A stretch of 64,000 nucleotides of DNA. It comes from Viridothelium virens (lineage: Eukaryota; Ascomycota; Dothideomycetes; Trypetheliales; Trypetheliaceae). Positions within the stretch are counted from its first letter, which is position 1, and each line of letters begins with the position of its first letter. Below the pieces are notes generated by a model. It saw nothing but the letters and a program-made list of their open reading frames with translations, did not search any database and was not told the origin of the DNA. The position numbers and the translations under genes are program-made. Where the stretch lies: assembly GCA_010094025.1 (NCBI GenBank), contig ML991836.1, forward strand, positions 62,001 to 126,000, in the 5' to 3' direction. Below are positions 53,708 through 64,000 of this stretch, in pieces.

Positions 53708-55291
53708 ATGCTGTCTCGTTTCCAAATCCGCTTACCCAGCCGCAAACTCTTTTCAAGGCATACATTCTATAGGGTTCAAAGGACTTATGCTACTCAAACG
53801 CCGGAATTGTATGATGTAGTGTGCGTTGGAGGTGGGCCTGCTGGTCTGAGCCTCGTAACAGCTCTTCGTAGGTGGCTCAATCGAGTCTGCTTCTTGAGTT
53901 TCTAATCTTGAAGTTTAATAGGAGCGTTAAGTGCAACATCGAAACTAAAAATCGCGCTGGTCGAAGGCCAAGATTTGTGTCGGAATCGATTGGAAAATGT
54001 TCCTAACACGGAGTATTCTAATCGATGTAGCTCACTGACACCAGCTTCATTGCATTTCTTGAAAGGTATGAGAGTGCTTTTCCGCAATCACAGAACTTTG
54101 TGGATTAATTCCTTGGCAGAGATTGGAGCATGGAACTACATCAATGCGTCACGCATCCAACCCTATCATTCAATGGAAGTCTGGGATGGCGTCAGCGATT
54201 CGCGCATATCCTTTGATTGGGCCTCAGTTGGCATGCCGGCAGCCAAGACTCCTGGAGAGGATTCTAATATCATCGCATACATGACAGAAAACACGAATCT
54301 CACCACGGCTCTACTCAAACGACTCGAGGAAGTCGGTGGCATCTCGATAATGGACAACACCCGAGTCTCAAACATCGAACTCGGCCAAGACACCGACACC
54401 CTCGACCTCCGCTCCTGGCCCATCCTGACCCTCTCCAACGGACGCAGCATCGCCGCCCGCCTCCTCATCGGCAGCGACGGCGCCCAAAGCCCCGTCCGCA
54501 ACTTCGCCGGCATCGAGTCTCGCGGATGGGACTACAACCGACACGGCCTCGTCGCTACACTCCGTCTCGCCGCTCCTAGCTCCTCCATCAATCCCCAAAC
54601 CCAGCTACGGACCGCGTACCAGCGCTTCCTGCCCACGGGCCCCATCGCACTGCTCCCCCTCCCAGGGCCGTACGCAACCCTCGTGTGGTCCACCCTCCCC
54701 TCGCACGCCACCCACCTGAAATCGCTCTCCCCCCCGGACTTCCTCGCAAGCGTGAACGCCGCGTTCCGGCTGTCCCCCGTCGACATCGCCTACCTGCACA
54801 GCATCCCCTCGGGCCAGACCTCCGAGCTCGCCTGGCGCCTGCAGCACACGCGCGTCGATGCTGCGCGGGTGCCGCCGGAGGTCGAAGGCGTGCAGGAGGG
54901 CTCCGTGGCGAGCTTCCCGCTTCGCATGCGGCATGCGGCGACGTATGTGGGCGAGCGGGTTGCGCTCGTCGGGGATGCGGCGCATACGGTGCATCCGCTC
55001 GCTGGGCAGGGCTTGAATCAGGGGCAGGGGGATGTGGCGGCGTTGGTGGGGGTTATTGAGAGGGCGGTGAGGGAGGGGGCGGATATTGGGGCGGGGATGG
55101 CGCTGGAGGCGTATGATGCGGAGAGGTGGGCGCAGAATAATATGCTGATGGGGGTGGTGGATAAGTTGCATAAGCTGTATAGTGTAGAGTCGGGACCGGT
55201 GGTGGGATTGAGGAGTTTGGGCTTGAGCGCGGTAGATAAGATGGGGTGGCTGAAGGGATTTTTGATGCAGTCGGCTGCTGGTGTACGGTGA
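53708..55291 (+). CDS. coq6: Ubiquinone biosynthesis monooxygenase COQ6
   Basis: Three exons (53708..53867, 53922..54065, 54120..55291) encode about 491 aa. The N-terminus is basic and aromatic (MLSRFQIRLPSRKLFSRHTF), a mitochondrial presequence. FAD motif DVVCVGGGPAGLSLVTAL is followed by IALVEGQDL. The family segment SSLTPASLHFLKEIGAWNYI is rebuilt across intron 2, then QPYHSMEVWDGVSDSRISFD. The GSDGAQSPVRNFAGI (DG) motif and GDAAHTVHPLAGQGLNQGQG close the flavin site. It hydroxylates the ring (C5) of the ubiquinone precursor with ferredoxin as electron donor in the inner-membrane CoQ synthome. The second half is markedly GC-rich at third positions. Length matches the family (about 480-500 aa). 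Confidence 0.93.
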
Positions 55292-55663
55292 ACAGCTTCT
55301 AATCTTGTATGATCAAGTATAAAACGGAGCAGAGTATACGTGCGTTGCCGCCAATGCTACCTCTATAATCCCTTTAATACGATTCTTGGATTTAATTAAG
55401 CATTAAATCCTGGGTATACAGCCAAGGACGCTCAAAACACCCCATGCTTTTGACTCCTCAGTACCCATCAAACTCCGCAATGCTTGTCGGCTGCGCATAA
55501 AGCCTTTGCTCATGTGAACAAAGATCTCTGAAGCAGGCTCTGTTCTCCATCGAAACTATCCCCAACAACATCCACGCCCGGCGGGAGACGCACTGCAAAA
55601 GTTGCAGGAAATGGTCCAACCGTACTTCGAAATAAAGATTCAGAGGTCTTTCCATCATGTCGG
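55292..55663. other. Intergenic between convergent genes
   Basis: 3' sides of COQ6 and HTS1; a near-palindromic AT-rich TTTAATTAAGCATTAAA lies near 55390. No gene seen. Confidence 0.45.
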
Positions 55664-57290
55664 TCATATGTTGACTTGAGAAATACCCGTCTTGACTCTC
55701 CACGCTTGAAGCTTCTTTTGTACCTCCTGTACCATGTTTTCCATTTGGACCAGTACACCATCCTTCTCGGGATCACCCTCTGGTAGACCCATTTCCTTGA
55801 CCTTGACTTTCCCCTCACTCAATTCCTGTCCACCTAGGATGACAGCAAATGGCGCCCCCTTTTGCTCAGCCTCCTTGAATTGAGCCGGCAATTTGGGCTT
55901 GTCTTTGTAGCTAAAATCAACTTTCAGTTCAGCATCTCTTAAAGTCTTCGTCACACGCATTCGCTCTTTGATCATGCCGTCTCCGAATGCCATGACGAAG
56001 ACATGGATTGCAGGGTTGGGCGCTGGGGTTTTAGCAGTGCGCATCTTCATGATTGAGAAGATACGCTCCACGCCAAACGAAATCCCGACGCATGGCATGT
56101 CCTTGCCGCTGAACATGGAGACAAGATTGTCGTACCTGCCTCCTGCTGCAACAGAGCCAACGCCTACTGTTGGGTCATCAGAACGATCATCGTCACTGCT
56201 TGCCTTTTTCTTCGAAGTGCCCCCCGGAGGAGCAGATCCCTCTGTAATAACCTCATAGATAACGCCAGTATAATAGTCGAGACCACGTGCAAGTGACATA
56301 TCCAGCGATATTCTATCGAGGACCTCATAATTCTCTAAGTAGTCGAAAAGCAGCGTCATGTCCTCCAGACCCTTCTTCGCGGACTCATTTACAGACAGTG
56401 CTTCATCCTGCTTGAGCGCATCCAGAAGGTCTCTTCCTCCTTTCCGTACAACATACGTGCCGATCCTATCTGCGACTGCCGCATCTAGGCCCTTCTCCTC
56501 TGTCATCTCCCGTCTTACTTCTTCCCATGGCGACTTGTCCAGCTTGTCGACTGCACTGCTGATTGTCCGTAGTTTGTCCGTGGGTACACCACAGACCTGA
56601 AATATGCCGTCTAGGATCTTCCGATTGTTGATTTTGATGGTGTATTTTCCTTCCCAGCCCAGTCTTTCGAACACATCACGAGTGGCGCTCAGAATCTCAG
56701 CATCGGAGATCATATGTCCAAATTGTCCCGCAAAATCGATATCGCATTGATAGAACTCGCGTAACCGGCCCTTAGTCATAGCTGGCTGATCTCTTCTCCA
56801 CACCTTGTCAATTTGATACCGTTTGATAGTCGAGATGGACGTGTTTGAAGCCAAATATCGTGCTAGGGGAACAGTGAGGTCGTATCTTAAGCTGCTTATT
56901 TCTCCACCTTGATCTGCGAGATCTGCGGTTCTCGCGAAACTCGTCAGAGATCGAAGCTTTATAAACAGGGACACAACACATGTAAAAGCTGACTGATGAC
57001 AACAAAGGAGGCTCACCGAAAATTAGTTTAGAATCCTCTCCATATTTGCCTGCTAATATCTCGCGGAGCTCAAATGCGGGTGTATCTAGTCGCGCAGCGC
57101 CGTAGAGCTTGAAAACATTTGTGATTGTAGAGAAGATCTTCTCCCGTATGGCCATGTCATCGCCGAAACAATCTCTGGTTCCTTTGGGCGTCTTGACTTG
57201 AATTGAAGACTTTTTGTCCTTAGCCATGGTGAAGCAGAATCGAGCGCAACGTTTTGAAAATAAGGGTATGGGTGAACGAGTGAGTAGCAT
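55664..57290 (-). CDS. hts1: Histidyl-tRNA synthetase, probable dual cytosolic/mitochondrial
   Basis: Two exons (57290..57017, 56922..55664). Translation from the ATG at 57290 gives about 510 aa; from the second in-frame ATG at 57227 ([20 protein letters not shown]) about 489 aa. The 21-residue extension ([20 protein letters not shown]) is Arg-rich without acids, as expected of a mitochondrial presequence; yeast HTS1 makes both isoforms in this way. Class II motifs: KTPKGTRD, motif 1/2 parts [12 protein letters not shown] and [20 protein letters not shown], the HisA loop [14 protein letters not shown], and motif 3 in [14 protein letters not shown]. The C-terminal anticodon-binding domain includes [14 protein letters not shown] and [21 protein letters not shown] Lys/Ser/Asp-rich insert ([15 protein letters not shown]) is typical of eukaryotic forms. 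Confidence 0.95.
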
Positions 57291-57627
57291 TTTATTCGTC
57301 GAGTTGAGTCAACAAATTGTATCTGCAATGACAGCATTGCCGGAGTTTTGCCGTCAATGTGTATTTACTTCTGGTACCTTGCGTGTTTGCGCCCTAGGCC
57401 AAAATAGGCCAGGGAAAGTGCGTACATTCGGAGGTCATAGATAGAAGATCATTTGTATGGCAGATTGATATACTTTACGGATTGGTAGATGGTTATGTCT
57501 GGTTTCAAGCAGGGTTTACTACGAATAAGACCCGTAGGCCAGGAAAAGCAACAGCAATGAGTGCCCACCCAATACGCTTTTGCAAAATACGCCCGAAACG
57601 CCTTACTGATAGCGAGACACTAAACAC
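57291..57627. other. Intergenic between HTS1 promoter and PEX13 3' end
   Basis: About 340 bp. No element recognised. Confidence 0.5.
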
Positions 57628-59168
57628 TCATGAGTAAAATGTCCCCTTTTGAAAGCTCTCAACGCTCGAATCCCCGGGCTTCCCTTCCACCTTCGGCTTC
57701 TCTCCATCTCTTTCCTTCTCACCTCCCATCGTCTGCGTCCGACTCGCACTCCCGCTCGCACTCATGGTCTGTGCCCTGCTCCCCACGGGACTACCCTTCT
57801 GACTCCCACTCGCCGCCGCAATCTGCGCAGGCATTCTCTTTTCAATCTTCTCCAGATACGTGCTCGGCAAGTAGCCGATTCGTCCATCCCGACTCCGACA
57901 CTTCCACCATTCGCTCGGCTGACCCATGGGATCTGTCTTGGAAAGCACGGCAACGAGATCGCCCTTCTTGACAGCTAAGTCGATTCCCTGCGTGTTTTGC
58001 GCACTGGTGTCGGGAGTGAAGTCGTACAGGGCGCGGCAAAAGTCGAGCTTGCTCATATCAGGGGGCTGTCCCGCTGCTTGAGCCTGCTGGAGTGCGTGAT
58101 CATAGGCGAGGGCGGGGTTGGACTCAATCCGCCGGCGCTCCTCTTCCTCGTGGCTACGGGCCAGGGCACGAATGAGTTTGCCCATGAGGAAGGGGAGGCC
58201 GAAGACTGCGAGGAGAAAGAAGACGAAGGGTTTCTTGGAGGGTTTAGGAGAGATCGGAGTTCCGTCGGGGAGTGTGGAAGGAGCGGGAGAGCCGGTGAAT
58301 GAGGCGAATGCTGCGGGCGTCAGGGCCGTGGCGTCGGCGGGAGGTGGGCGCCCAGTGAGCTTGGCGAAGAGGGTGCGACACCAACGCCAGAGTGTGAATA
58401 TACCAAGGACTGAGCCAAGGGTCTGGCGGAGGGAGGCGAGTTGTTCGGCAACGGAGACCATCGCTGAATTGGGTATCAGCATCTCTGCGCAAAGCCTTCG
58501 CGTGCCCGCAAAACCCATGAGGGGTTGGGATGAAGTGGGAAGTAGAATACGCAAGAGAAGTTGACTTACCGAAGAAAGAAGAATGCGTAGCCATATACGT
58601 GCTGTCCAACATCTGCGCAAACCCGCTAAAGGCGCCGACAATGCTCTCAATTATTTGAAATGTTGCCTGCGTGCTCTGGCTGAAACTCTGCGTCAAGCTC
58701 ATTTCACCATTTGGCCCTGGACCACCCATTGCGCCGTTCACTCCAATGCCGCCCATCCCACCCATGCCTCCATATCCACCGTACCCTCCGCCATACATCC
58801 CGCCATACCCTCCACCGTACATTCCCCCGTAAGGACTTCCATACATTCCACTGTAGCCACTACCACCAAAGCGATTGTAAGGCGAGGAGTATGAGCCGTA
58901 GCCGTAAGGACTGCTGCGATTGTAAGGAGAAGAGGCAGCGTAGTTTGACGCAGTGCGAGTTGCGACAGAGTTAAGACTTTCCGGTCGCTGAGGAAGGTCA
59001 GGAGCCGACGATGAGCTTGTGGTGGCTGTTGCCGTGGATGAGACGGGGTTGGTCGGCAGTGCTGGAAATTGTCAACACATCCTCATCCTCACAAGTGACT
59101 GAAGTATGCATACCTGTGGATGTACCGCCGGCTCCTACGCGCTCCCATGGTTTGGGTGGCGAGGCCAT
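57628..59168 (-). CDS. pex13: Peroxisomal membrane docking protein PEX13 (SH3)
   Basis: Three exons (59168..59114, 59061..58570, 58463..57628) encode about 460 aa. N-terminus MASPPKPWERVGAGG is the usual Pex13 start. A Ser/Tyr/Gly-rich region follows with YG repeats (GMYGGGYGGMYGGGYGGYGG), comparable to the YG-rich phase-forming region of Pex13. Then comes the conserved SLTQSFSQSTQATFQIIESI - TYMATHSSFF segment, membrane parts around LGSVLGIFTLWRWCRTLF and FVFFLLAVFGLPFLMGKLIR, and an SH3 domain (FCRALYDFTPD, WWKCRSRDGRIGYLPSTYLE). The tail is Ser/Gly-rich. Pex13 forms the docking site and import pore for PTS1/PTS2 receptors with Pex14. Length and order match filamentous fungal Pex13. Confidence 0.95.
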
Positions 59169-59852
59169 CGACCTCGTCCTTCGGAAACTAATGCTACCTC
59201 ATCCGCTCTGTCTTTATGTATTTTCCACTATGTAGGCGTAGCCGGGCGCTTCGACGTTGACTCCAGTTTGCAGTACGCGGAGTGAAAGCAAAGATCTGAC
59301 CCCGATGACGGATGCGGGGATAAGATGGTTTGGAAGATGGTTTGGAAAACTGTTCGAGATGGGTCCCTGGATTTTCTTCAAAGAGCTTTCAAGGCAGAAG
59401 AGAAGCTTGGATAGGCAATGAACTTGTCTTTAGTAGACCCGATCGACTTGGACAATTGTCCATTGAAGCACGGTGGTGATGGCATGATCTTCACTGGAGA
59501 ACGCCTTCTGTTATCGGTCCGTCGGCGGTGGCTGGATGCCTAAGCCGAGGTTGTGGTGCTTTCACGATCACAGGTCTACACGGCCCACAATTCACAACAT
59601 CAACGCTCAAGTTGGTGCTCAGCATGGATTCTGATGGCTACAGAATGAGGTTAGATACCCTTTGATCTACGCGAGGTTCGGCAGACTTCACTTAATCTGA
59701 AGATAGCTGGTTTTGAGAAAATTGCTGTATGCATGTTGTTTCTGAAGTGAGTGCCCGCCAGTTTAATTCGGCCCGTCCGTAGTATAAAAGCCTCCCAAAA
59801 AAACATGCTATCAAAATCTTATAATACACCCGATACATTCGTCTCACTAGCC
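59169..59852. other. Intergenic between PEX13 promoter and TOS1 3' end
   Basis: About 680 bp. A TATAAAA-like string at 59782 on the plus strand has no gene to serve. Nothing else recognised. Confidence 0.45.
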
Positions 59853-61433
59853 CTAGGATGGATCTGGCGAGTGTGTCATTTGGTTCCAGTCACAAGATTC
59901 ACTGCTCGCACTTGTTGACTGTACGATCCTGTCGATCGTATCTGCACTCATGCTGCTACCAAAATCCGGAAAGCTCTCATCAAGAATCTGCATATGAGCA
60001 CCATTGTCATAAAAGACCACTGCGAACTTGATAGGAGAATTCTTATCGGTCGGCCGCTCGAAAATGGCATTTCCACCCCCGTTGATATTGCTATGAAGCG
60101 TAACCGTTGCATTGGGATTTCCACTTTCAAGAACCTCGAAGACGTCAAGTTCACCACCACCGGTACTCCAGGGAGAGCACTCTGCATTACCAAATTGAAC
60201 GCTGCGAGGAATTTGTGCGTTCAACATCCAAATAGCGGGTTTGTTGCCGTTAGGAGGTGTAGTTATCCCATCATCTGGCATTGAGAACTCGATGAAGAAG
60301 GCCTTCTCCGCACCAGGCCAACCGTCTGCGAAGAAGTTGAGCCGAATTCTCAAAACACACAAGCAGGTATCAACTTACGGAAGGACATGCCCGGGGTACG
60401 GAGAGCACCCATGCAGTCACTCGCATCGCACTTCTTGTCAGACATCATGACAATCTCAGAGTTGGATGGGATATAGTAATTAGACTCTGGGGTTTCGTTT
60501 TGTAAAGCGACAGTAGCAGTCCCATCTGCAGCGGCATAGGCTAAGGTCAGACCGAAGGCATCGAGAACTCCAAGTTTGTTCAAGAAGCTAATCCCAAACG
60601 AATGGGATTTAGCTTGCTTAGTGTTTAGATACGCAATCTGGCTCCACGCGCCAGATCCAATTGAAGAGGGAGCAGCCGGAGGAGGATCAGCGGCAGGGGG
60701 AGCCGCCGCAGGAGGAGCCGCCGCAGGAGGAGGAGCAGCCGGGGGAGGATGAGCTGCTACAGGTGGAGGAGCTGCCGCAGGAAGAGGAGCTGCCGGGGCA
60801 AGAGCCATGGTAGTGTCAGCAGTATAAGCCGGAGCGGCAATGGAAGCTGGAGACATAGCCACTGGCTCCCGTCCGCCAGTAGCAGTGGCCGGCGCTGGTG
60901 GGCCAGAGTACGAATTGATCCATGAAACGAGTTGTCCATCTATTGTTGCGTAGACAATGTCGCCCACGGCGCGCTCTTGGATCTTGCGTTCTTTCTTCAT
61001 GTCATGGAATGCTCGATGGCCGTGACCGTGTAGATGGGTCAATTGACGCTTGGATTTCCCGCTCTCGGTCGAAGCGCTCGGCGTGTAGACGGCGAATTGG
61101 CGAAGGTACATCGGGCCTTGGAAATGCATAGAGACCTGGAAAGTCAGAGTTAGAAGAGTAAACATCTTCTTTACATTTGCAAATCACCTCTTCGTCAAGT
61201 GGAGACATAGGACCATTATACGGCTGCTGCGCCTGAGAGCATTGTCCATTTTCCCAATCCCATTCCACCACTTTGTTGTAAGATAAGTTAGGGGGCGAGC
61301 CATCACCTCCAGGACCGATGTCCTGCAGAGTTATGGCCTTTTTCGGAGGTCCGTAGATAATTTGAGCCAGTGACCCAGGAAGGGCGGTTATGGCCGCCGC
61401 GCAAAGAGTGCAACGCATAGCGAGTGTTTCCAA
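59853..61433 (-). CDS. TOS1-family cell-wall glucan-modifying protein
   Basis: Three exons (61433..61188, 61135..60379, 60325..59853) encode about 491 aa; a second ATG at 61418 begins the signal peptide proper (MRCTLCAAAITALPGSLA). The N-terminal Tos1 domain (DUF2403) has ITLQDIGPGGDGSPP, VVEWDWENGQC, DEEVSMHFQGPMYLRQFAVY and a His-rich HLHGHGHRAFHD. The C-terminal domain (DUF2401) has FGISFLNKLGVLDAFGLTLA, EIVMMSDKKCDASDCMG, GWPGAEKAFFIEFSMP, KPAIWMLNAQIPRSVQFG, CSPWSTGGGELDVFEVL and FAVVFYDNGAHMQIL. Between them lies an unusually long Ala/Pro linker (about residues 195-240). Yeast Tos1 is a covalently attached wall protein under cell-cycle control, with reported glucan-directed activity. 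Secreted, wall-associated function is likely. Confidence 0.9.
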
Positions 61434-62489
61434 TCACCTATCAAAATGGATACCCGGCTTGTTGACGAGTAACCAACTCCTGAATTTCAGGACTTGACGA
61501 AGTGATTTCGAAAAGAATAGCTATTCAGCGAAAGATGACGGTATGAACGAGCGATAGTGAGGATCGACAAGGAACGTCAAATTCAAAGGGGTCGGCCCTT
61601 GAGCAAGGAATGTAACGGGAGTTTAGCAGACATATCACTGTAAGGCGGGGCGTTTCCTGGAACTCCCTAACTCTTCTACAGCTGAGCAGGGATGACGAAA
61701 ATTAGGGTGCAGGGATGAACACCAAGCAGATTCTGAGCTCTGGTATGTTGACCCAGTAGGCTGTTGAACACCGAAGGAATAACGGCCAAGGCTGAACGGG
61801 TTTTGAAAGACAGTGATAAAGAGAGAGCTACAGACTTCCCTAAGCCACAAGCCAACAATATAACTATTCACACCAGAACCGACTGTTTGTTGCATGGCGA
61901 CTGTGGAATGCTGGTATCCGCCCCCATCATCATTCGGAGATCACAGCGCCTATACAACCCACTCAAGGAAACGCTGGGCTATTTTTCTAGCGGTAGCATA
62001 CTCCCCGCCTCTGCTGTCGGTGGGATCCTTTGACTGGACCGTACAAGGTGGTGATACGAAGTGTCAGTTGAATCGGAGGTGTTTCAGATTGTGTTGAGTT
62101 TGCGTGATGAGGCTTGTGCCTTTCTGTGATTTCCAAGGAGCACAACCGGAGTTTTACCGACCGCTCTCAGGCTCTCGGAAGAACATACAGCCGTAGAGTA
62201 GTCGTATCCGAAACCCATGACTCTGCTCCAGAATTGACCAGTCGTGCCAGTCCGGAGACATCTCGTCCACAACATCCTATTCCATCCCATGTCAACGCAG
62301 TATACGAACCGCGTAGTCACAGCCTGGGAGCGGCTGAAATTGATGTCAGAGAGGAATTTTCGATGCCGGATGCAACCCCTCCATCTCGATCCGCGACTGT
62401 AAGCTGTGTAAAAGAGGCGAAAGGATTCACCTTACATGAACCCAAGCCAAGTGATGGCCATTGTCGTCGCTTTATTTTACGTCTTAGTC
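61434..62489. other. Intergenic, possibly with decayed coding sequence on the minus strand
   Basis: About 1 kb. Minus-strand fragments at 62084-62520 may be decayed 3' exons of the membrane-protein gene to the right, but no clean splice path was found. Confidence 0.35.
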
Positions 62490-62972
62490 CTAAGAGGACA
62501 GCAGTCCCGTATTTTCCCAAGATGTCACAAGCTTTTGCACAATATTCCCGTAACTTCGCACTGTCGCATCATCCCAAATGGTCTGGCTGAAAAGGGTTGC
62601 GCGGACTCTTTGCGAACCAACGCCACCGATTCTCGAGATGAAGGAAGTCACAGCGGGGAGGGAGTGGATGGCCGCAAGGAGGGTTAACTCTTCCACCGCG
62701 ATGACAAGCTCATCGATATTGTTGGACATTAGACCCACAATAGTTGGAACGAAGACTAAGATTGAGGCTGCGGCAGACCAGTGGGCACTATATCGGCTGG
62801 GTGCATTGTCCAGGATGCAGCGGAGGAGGAGACTATGATCATGTCTCTCGTCGGGGATGTTTGAACGGCAATTCTCAATGATATTCCGCACCGACGAATT
62901 GTTGCTATTAAAAACACAACATCCAGACGGGTGTGCGAAAGAAATGATGCGATATACAGATAATTGAAGCAT
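62490..62972 (-). CDS. Conserved fungal integral membrane protein, fragmentary or decayed
   Basis: Frame of about 160 aa from MLQLSVYRIISFAHPSGCCV to the stop at 62490. The central part (LDNAPSRYSAHWSAAASILV, FVPTIVGLMSNNIDELVIAV, AAIHSLPAVTSFISR) matches a multi-span family widespread in Pezizomycotina and known only as hypothetical membrane proteins, in which the PSRYSAxWSAxASIL...PTIVGLMSNxI motif is conserved. Full members are 400-600 aa, so at least the C-terminal half is missing here. No intact continuation was found downstream on the minus strand. The frame is open upstream (to 63044) without an ATG. It may be a pseudogene or a gene whose other exons I cannot place. Confidence 0.45.
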   Translation of the reverse strand: MLQLSVYRIISFAHPSGCCVFNSNNSSVRNIIENCRSNIPDERHDHSLLLRCILDNAPSRYSAHWSAAASILVFVPTIVGLMSNNIDELVIAVEELTLLAAIHSLPAVTSFISRIGGVGSQRVRATLFSQTIWDDATVRSYGNIVQKLVTSWENTGLLSS

Positions 62973-63838
62973 GCTGCTGCGAGGATGATCTAGGAAAGCA
63001 ATACAAGCAACAGATGAGGACCGACTCCAAATGGGGAACGCCACTCATGTGCCAGCTACGCTTAATACTCCGATTTAGACATCCTTAACAGCCAGGCGTT
63101 TTCAGCCGTAAGCATTGCTTCTTGGTCATCAGACGGTACGAGATACTTCGTTGTAGCCCTTGTCCTTGAGAGCTTACGATAGCCTTTAACTCTTTTTGCG
63201 CTTTGACGTCCGCATAAAGTGATTGTCCCTTGATGTTCGGCTTAACGCTTCATGAACTTGGGAAAGGCCCAAGCCTCAAAACTCGGTTGGGTATTAGAGA
63301 AGTTGGATATGTCTGCAACGTGTAGACTTGGTTGGAAGATTCAAAAGTCAGTTCCATCCATAGGGCGCGTAATGCTGCTAACTAGCGCACCTCGCTGATG
63401 CTTTTTACTAATGACTGCGTTGGTCGATATCATTTGGTTGCAATGATAGGTAGAGTCGCAGGTACGACTAGGTGTACTTGATTCCTTCTCCACTTTCAGA
63501 CCTGAGCAGATCTAAGCTTTACGGACCTTGTTCTATGCCGCGGTCGTTGGAAGGGGGGTTCTCCGTGGTTGACGGTGCTGCGGTTGAGTTAGCTTGACCG
63601 CGAGATGCCGAGCATCTTCCTGTTCCGGATTATCGTACGACATTGTGCCCTGCATACCGTATGCTTCCTCCCGTAGCATCGTCCGCAGCTGAATCCATCA
63701 CTTCTACTCTCCACTTCGTATTCTGCAGCGTGAATGGCCTACCAAAACCAAAACATGTTGAGGTCAGTCCTATGATCCCTGCTGTCTACGTGACGGGGTT
63801 CATGCGAGCAGACTCCGAAGAAGACTCAGCTAGCAACA
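62973..63838. other. Intergenic, promoter of the right-edge gene
   Basis: About 870 bp. Short frames only; no element recognised. Confidence 0.45.
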
Positions 63839-64000
63839 ATGGATCCTGTCACTACGTTCAGCCTTGCGAGCAGCATCATCACTGTCGTGGACGTAAGCGT
63901 TAAATCAATGCAGAAATGTCGCGAAGTATATGAAGAAGGATCCACTCTACGGAACTTGGACACTGAAGAGATTGCAAGACATCTATATGACGAGAATGCA
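63839..64000 (+). CDS. Fungal STAND/NLR-like protein, N-terminal domain (partial, runs off right edge)
   Basis: From the ATG at 63839 the frame is open for 54 codons to the end of the window: MDPVTTFSLASSIITVVDVS, then MQKCREVYEEGSTLRNLDTE, EIARHLYDENA. This opening (MDP...FxxASSIIxVVDxxxKxxxKCREVYExGS) is the helical N-terminal domain found at the head of many fungal STAND proteins (NACHT or NB-ARC plus ankyrin/TPR/WD repeats) and lipase-type effectors, some of which act in non-self recognition. The ATPase and repeat parts, if any, are outside the window. A splice donor could also lie at GTAAGC (63893), but reading through keeps the family motif. Confidence 0.6.
   Translation, partial: MDPVTTFSLASSIITVVDVSVKSMQKCREVYEEGSTLRNLDTEEIARHLYDENA

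Overview
The window is nuclear DNA of a filamentous ascomycete (Pezizomycotina; I cannot resolve the class). Gene density is high. Most genes carry short GT-AG introns of about 45-65 nt with CTAAC/CTGAC-like branch points. The gene set includes MPH1, Zn2Cys6 regulators, TOS1, yeast-type cytosine deaminase and a fungal STAND N-terminus. I rebuilt the gene models by reading splice sites and protein continuity by eye; intron boundaries are inferences, not transcript evidence.

Left part (1-6.1 kb): the end of a secreted Ser/Thr-rich protein, a TauD-type dioxygenase, a free-standing B3/B4 (tRNA-editing-like) protein and a PaiB-family FMN-binding protein, separated by long non-coding stretches.

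Central accessory part (7.4-22.6 kb): a compact set of imino-acid genes. It holds an AAAP amino-acid permease, a mitochondrial P5C-dehydrogenase-type ALDH, an FAD amine oxidase, an orphan membrane protein, a Zn2Cys6 regulator, a proline-dehydrogenase-family enzyme, a DHDPS-fold aldolase and a P5C-reductase-type enzyme. The PRODH carries Cys449 where proline-specific enzymes have a conserved Tyr; hydroxyproline dehydrogenases have a small residue there. The aldolase looks like 4-hydroxy-2-oxoglutarate aldolase. The simplest reading is a clustered trans-4-hydroxy-L-proline pathway: uptake, oxidation to 3-hydroxy-P5C, then 4-hydroxyglutamate, transamination elsewhere, and cleavage to pyruvate plus glyoxylate. 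This is the main candidate for an undescribed system in the window.

Right part (23.9-61.4 kb): mostly housekeeping genes, namely CAP2, MSH1, HEM12 (UROD), FCY1, YDJ1, a GNAT, RPP0, TRM82, TRR1, MPH1, a GPI-anchored protein, COQ6, HTS1, PEX13 and TOS1. Two exceptions stand out. A large conserved fungal gene (26.4-29.3 kb) appears broken, and a 255-bp MITE with 38-bp inverted repeats lies just upstream of FCY1.

The right edge (62.5-64 kb) holds a fragmentary membrane-protein gene and the start of a STAND/NLR-like gene that runs off the window.
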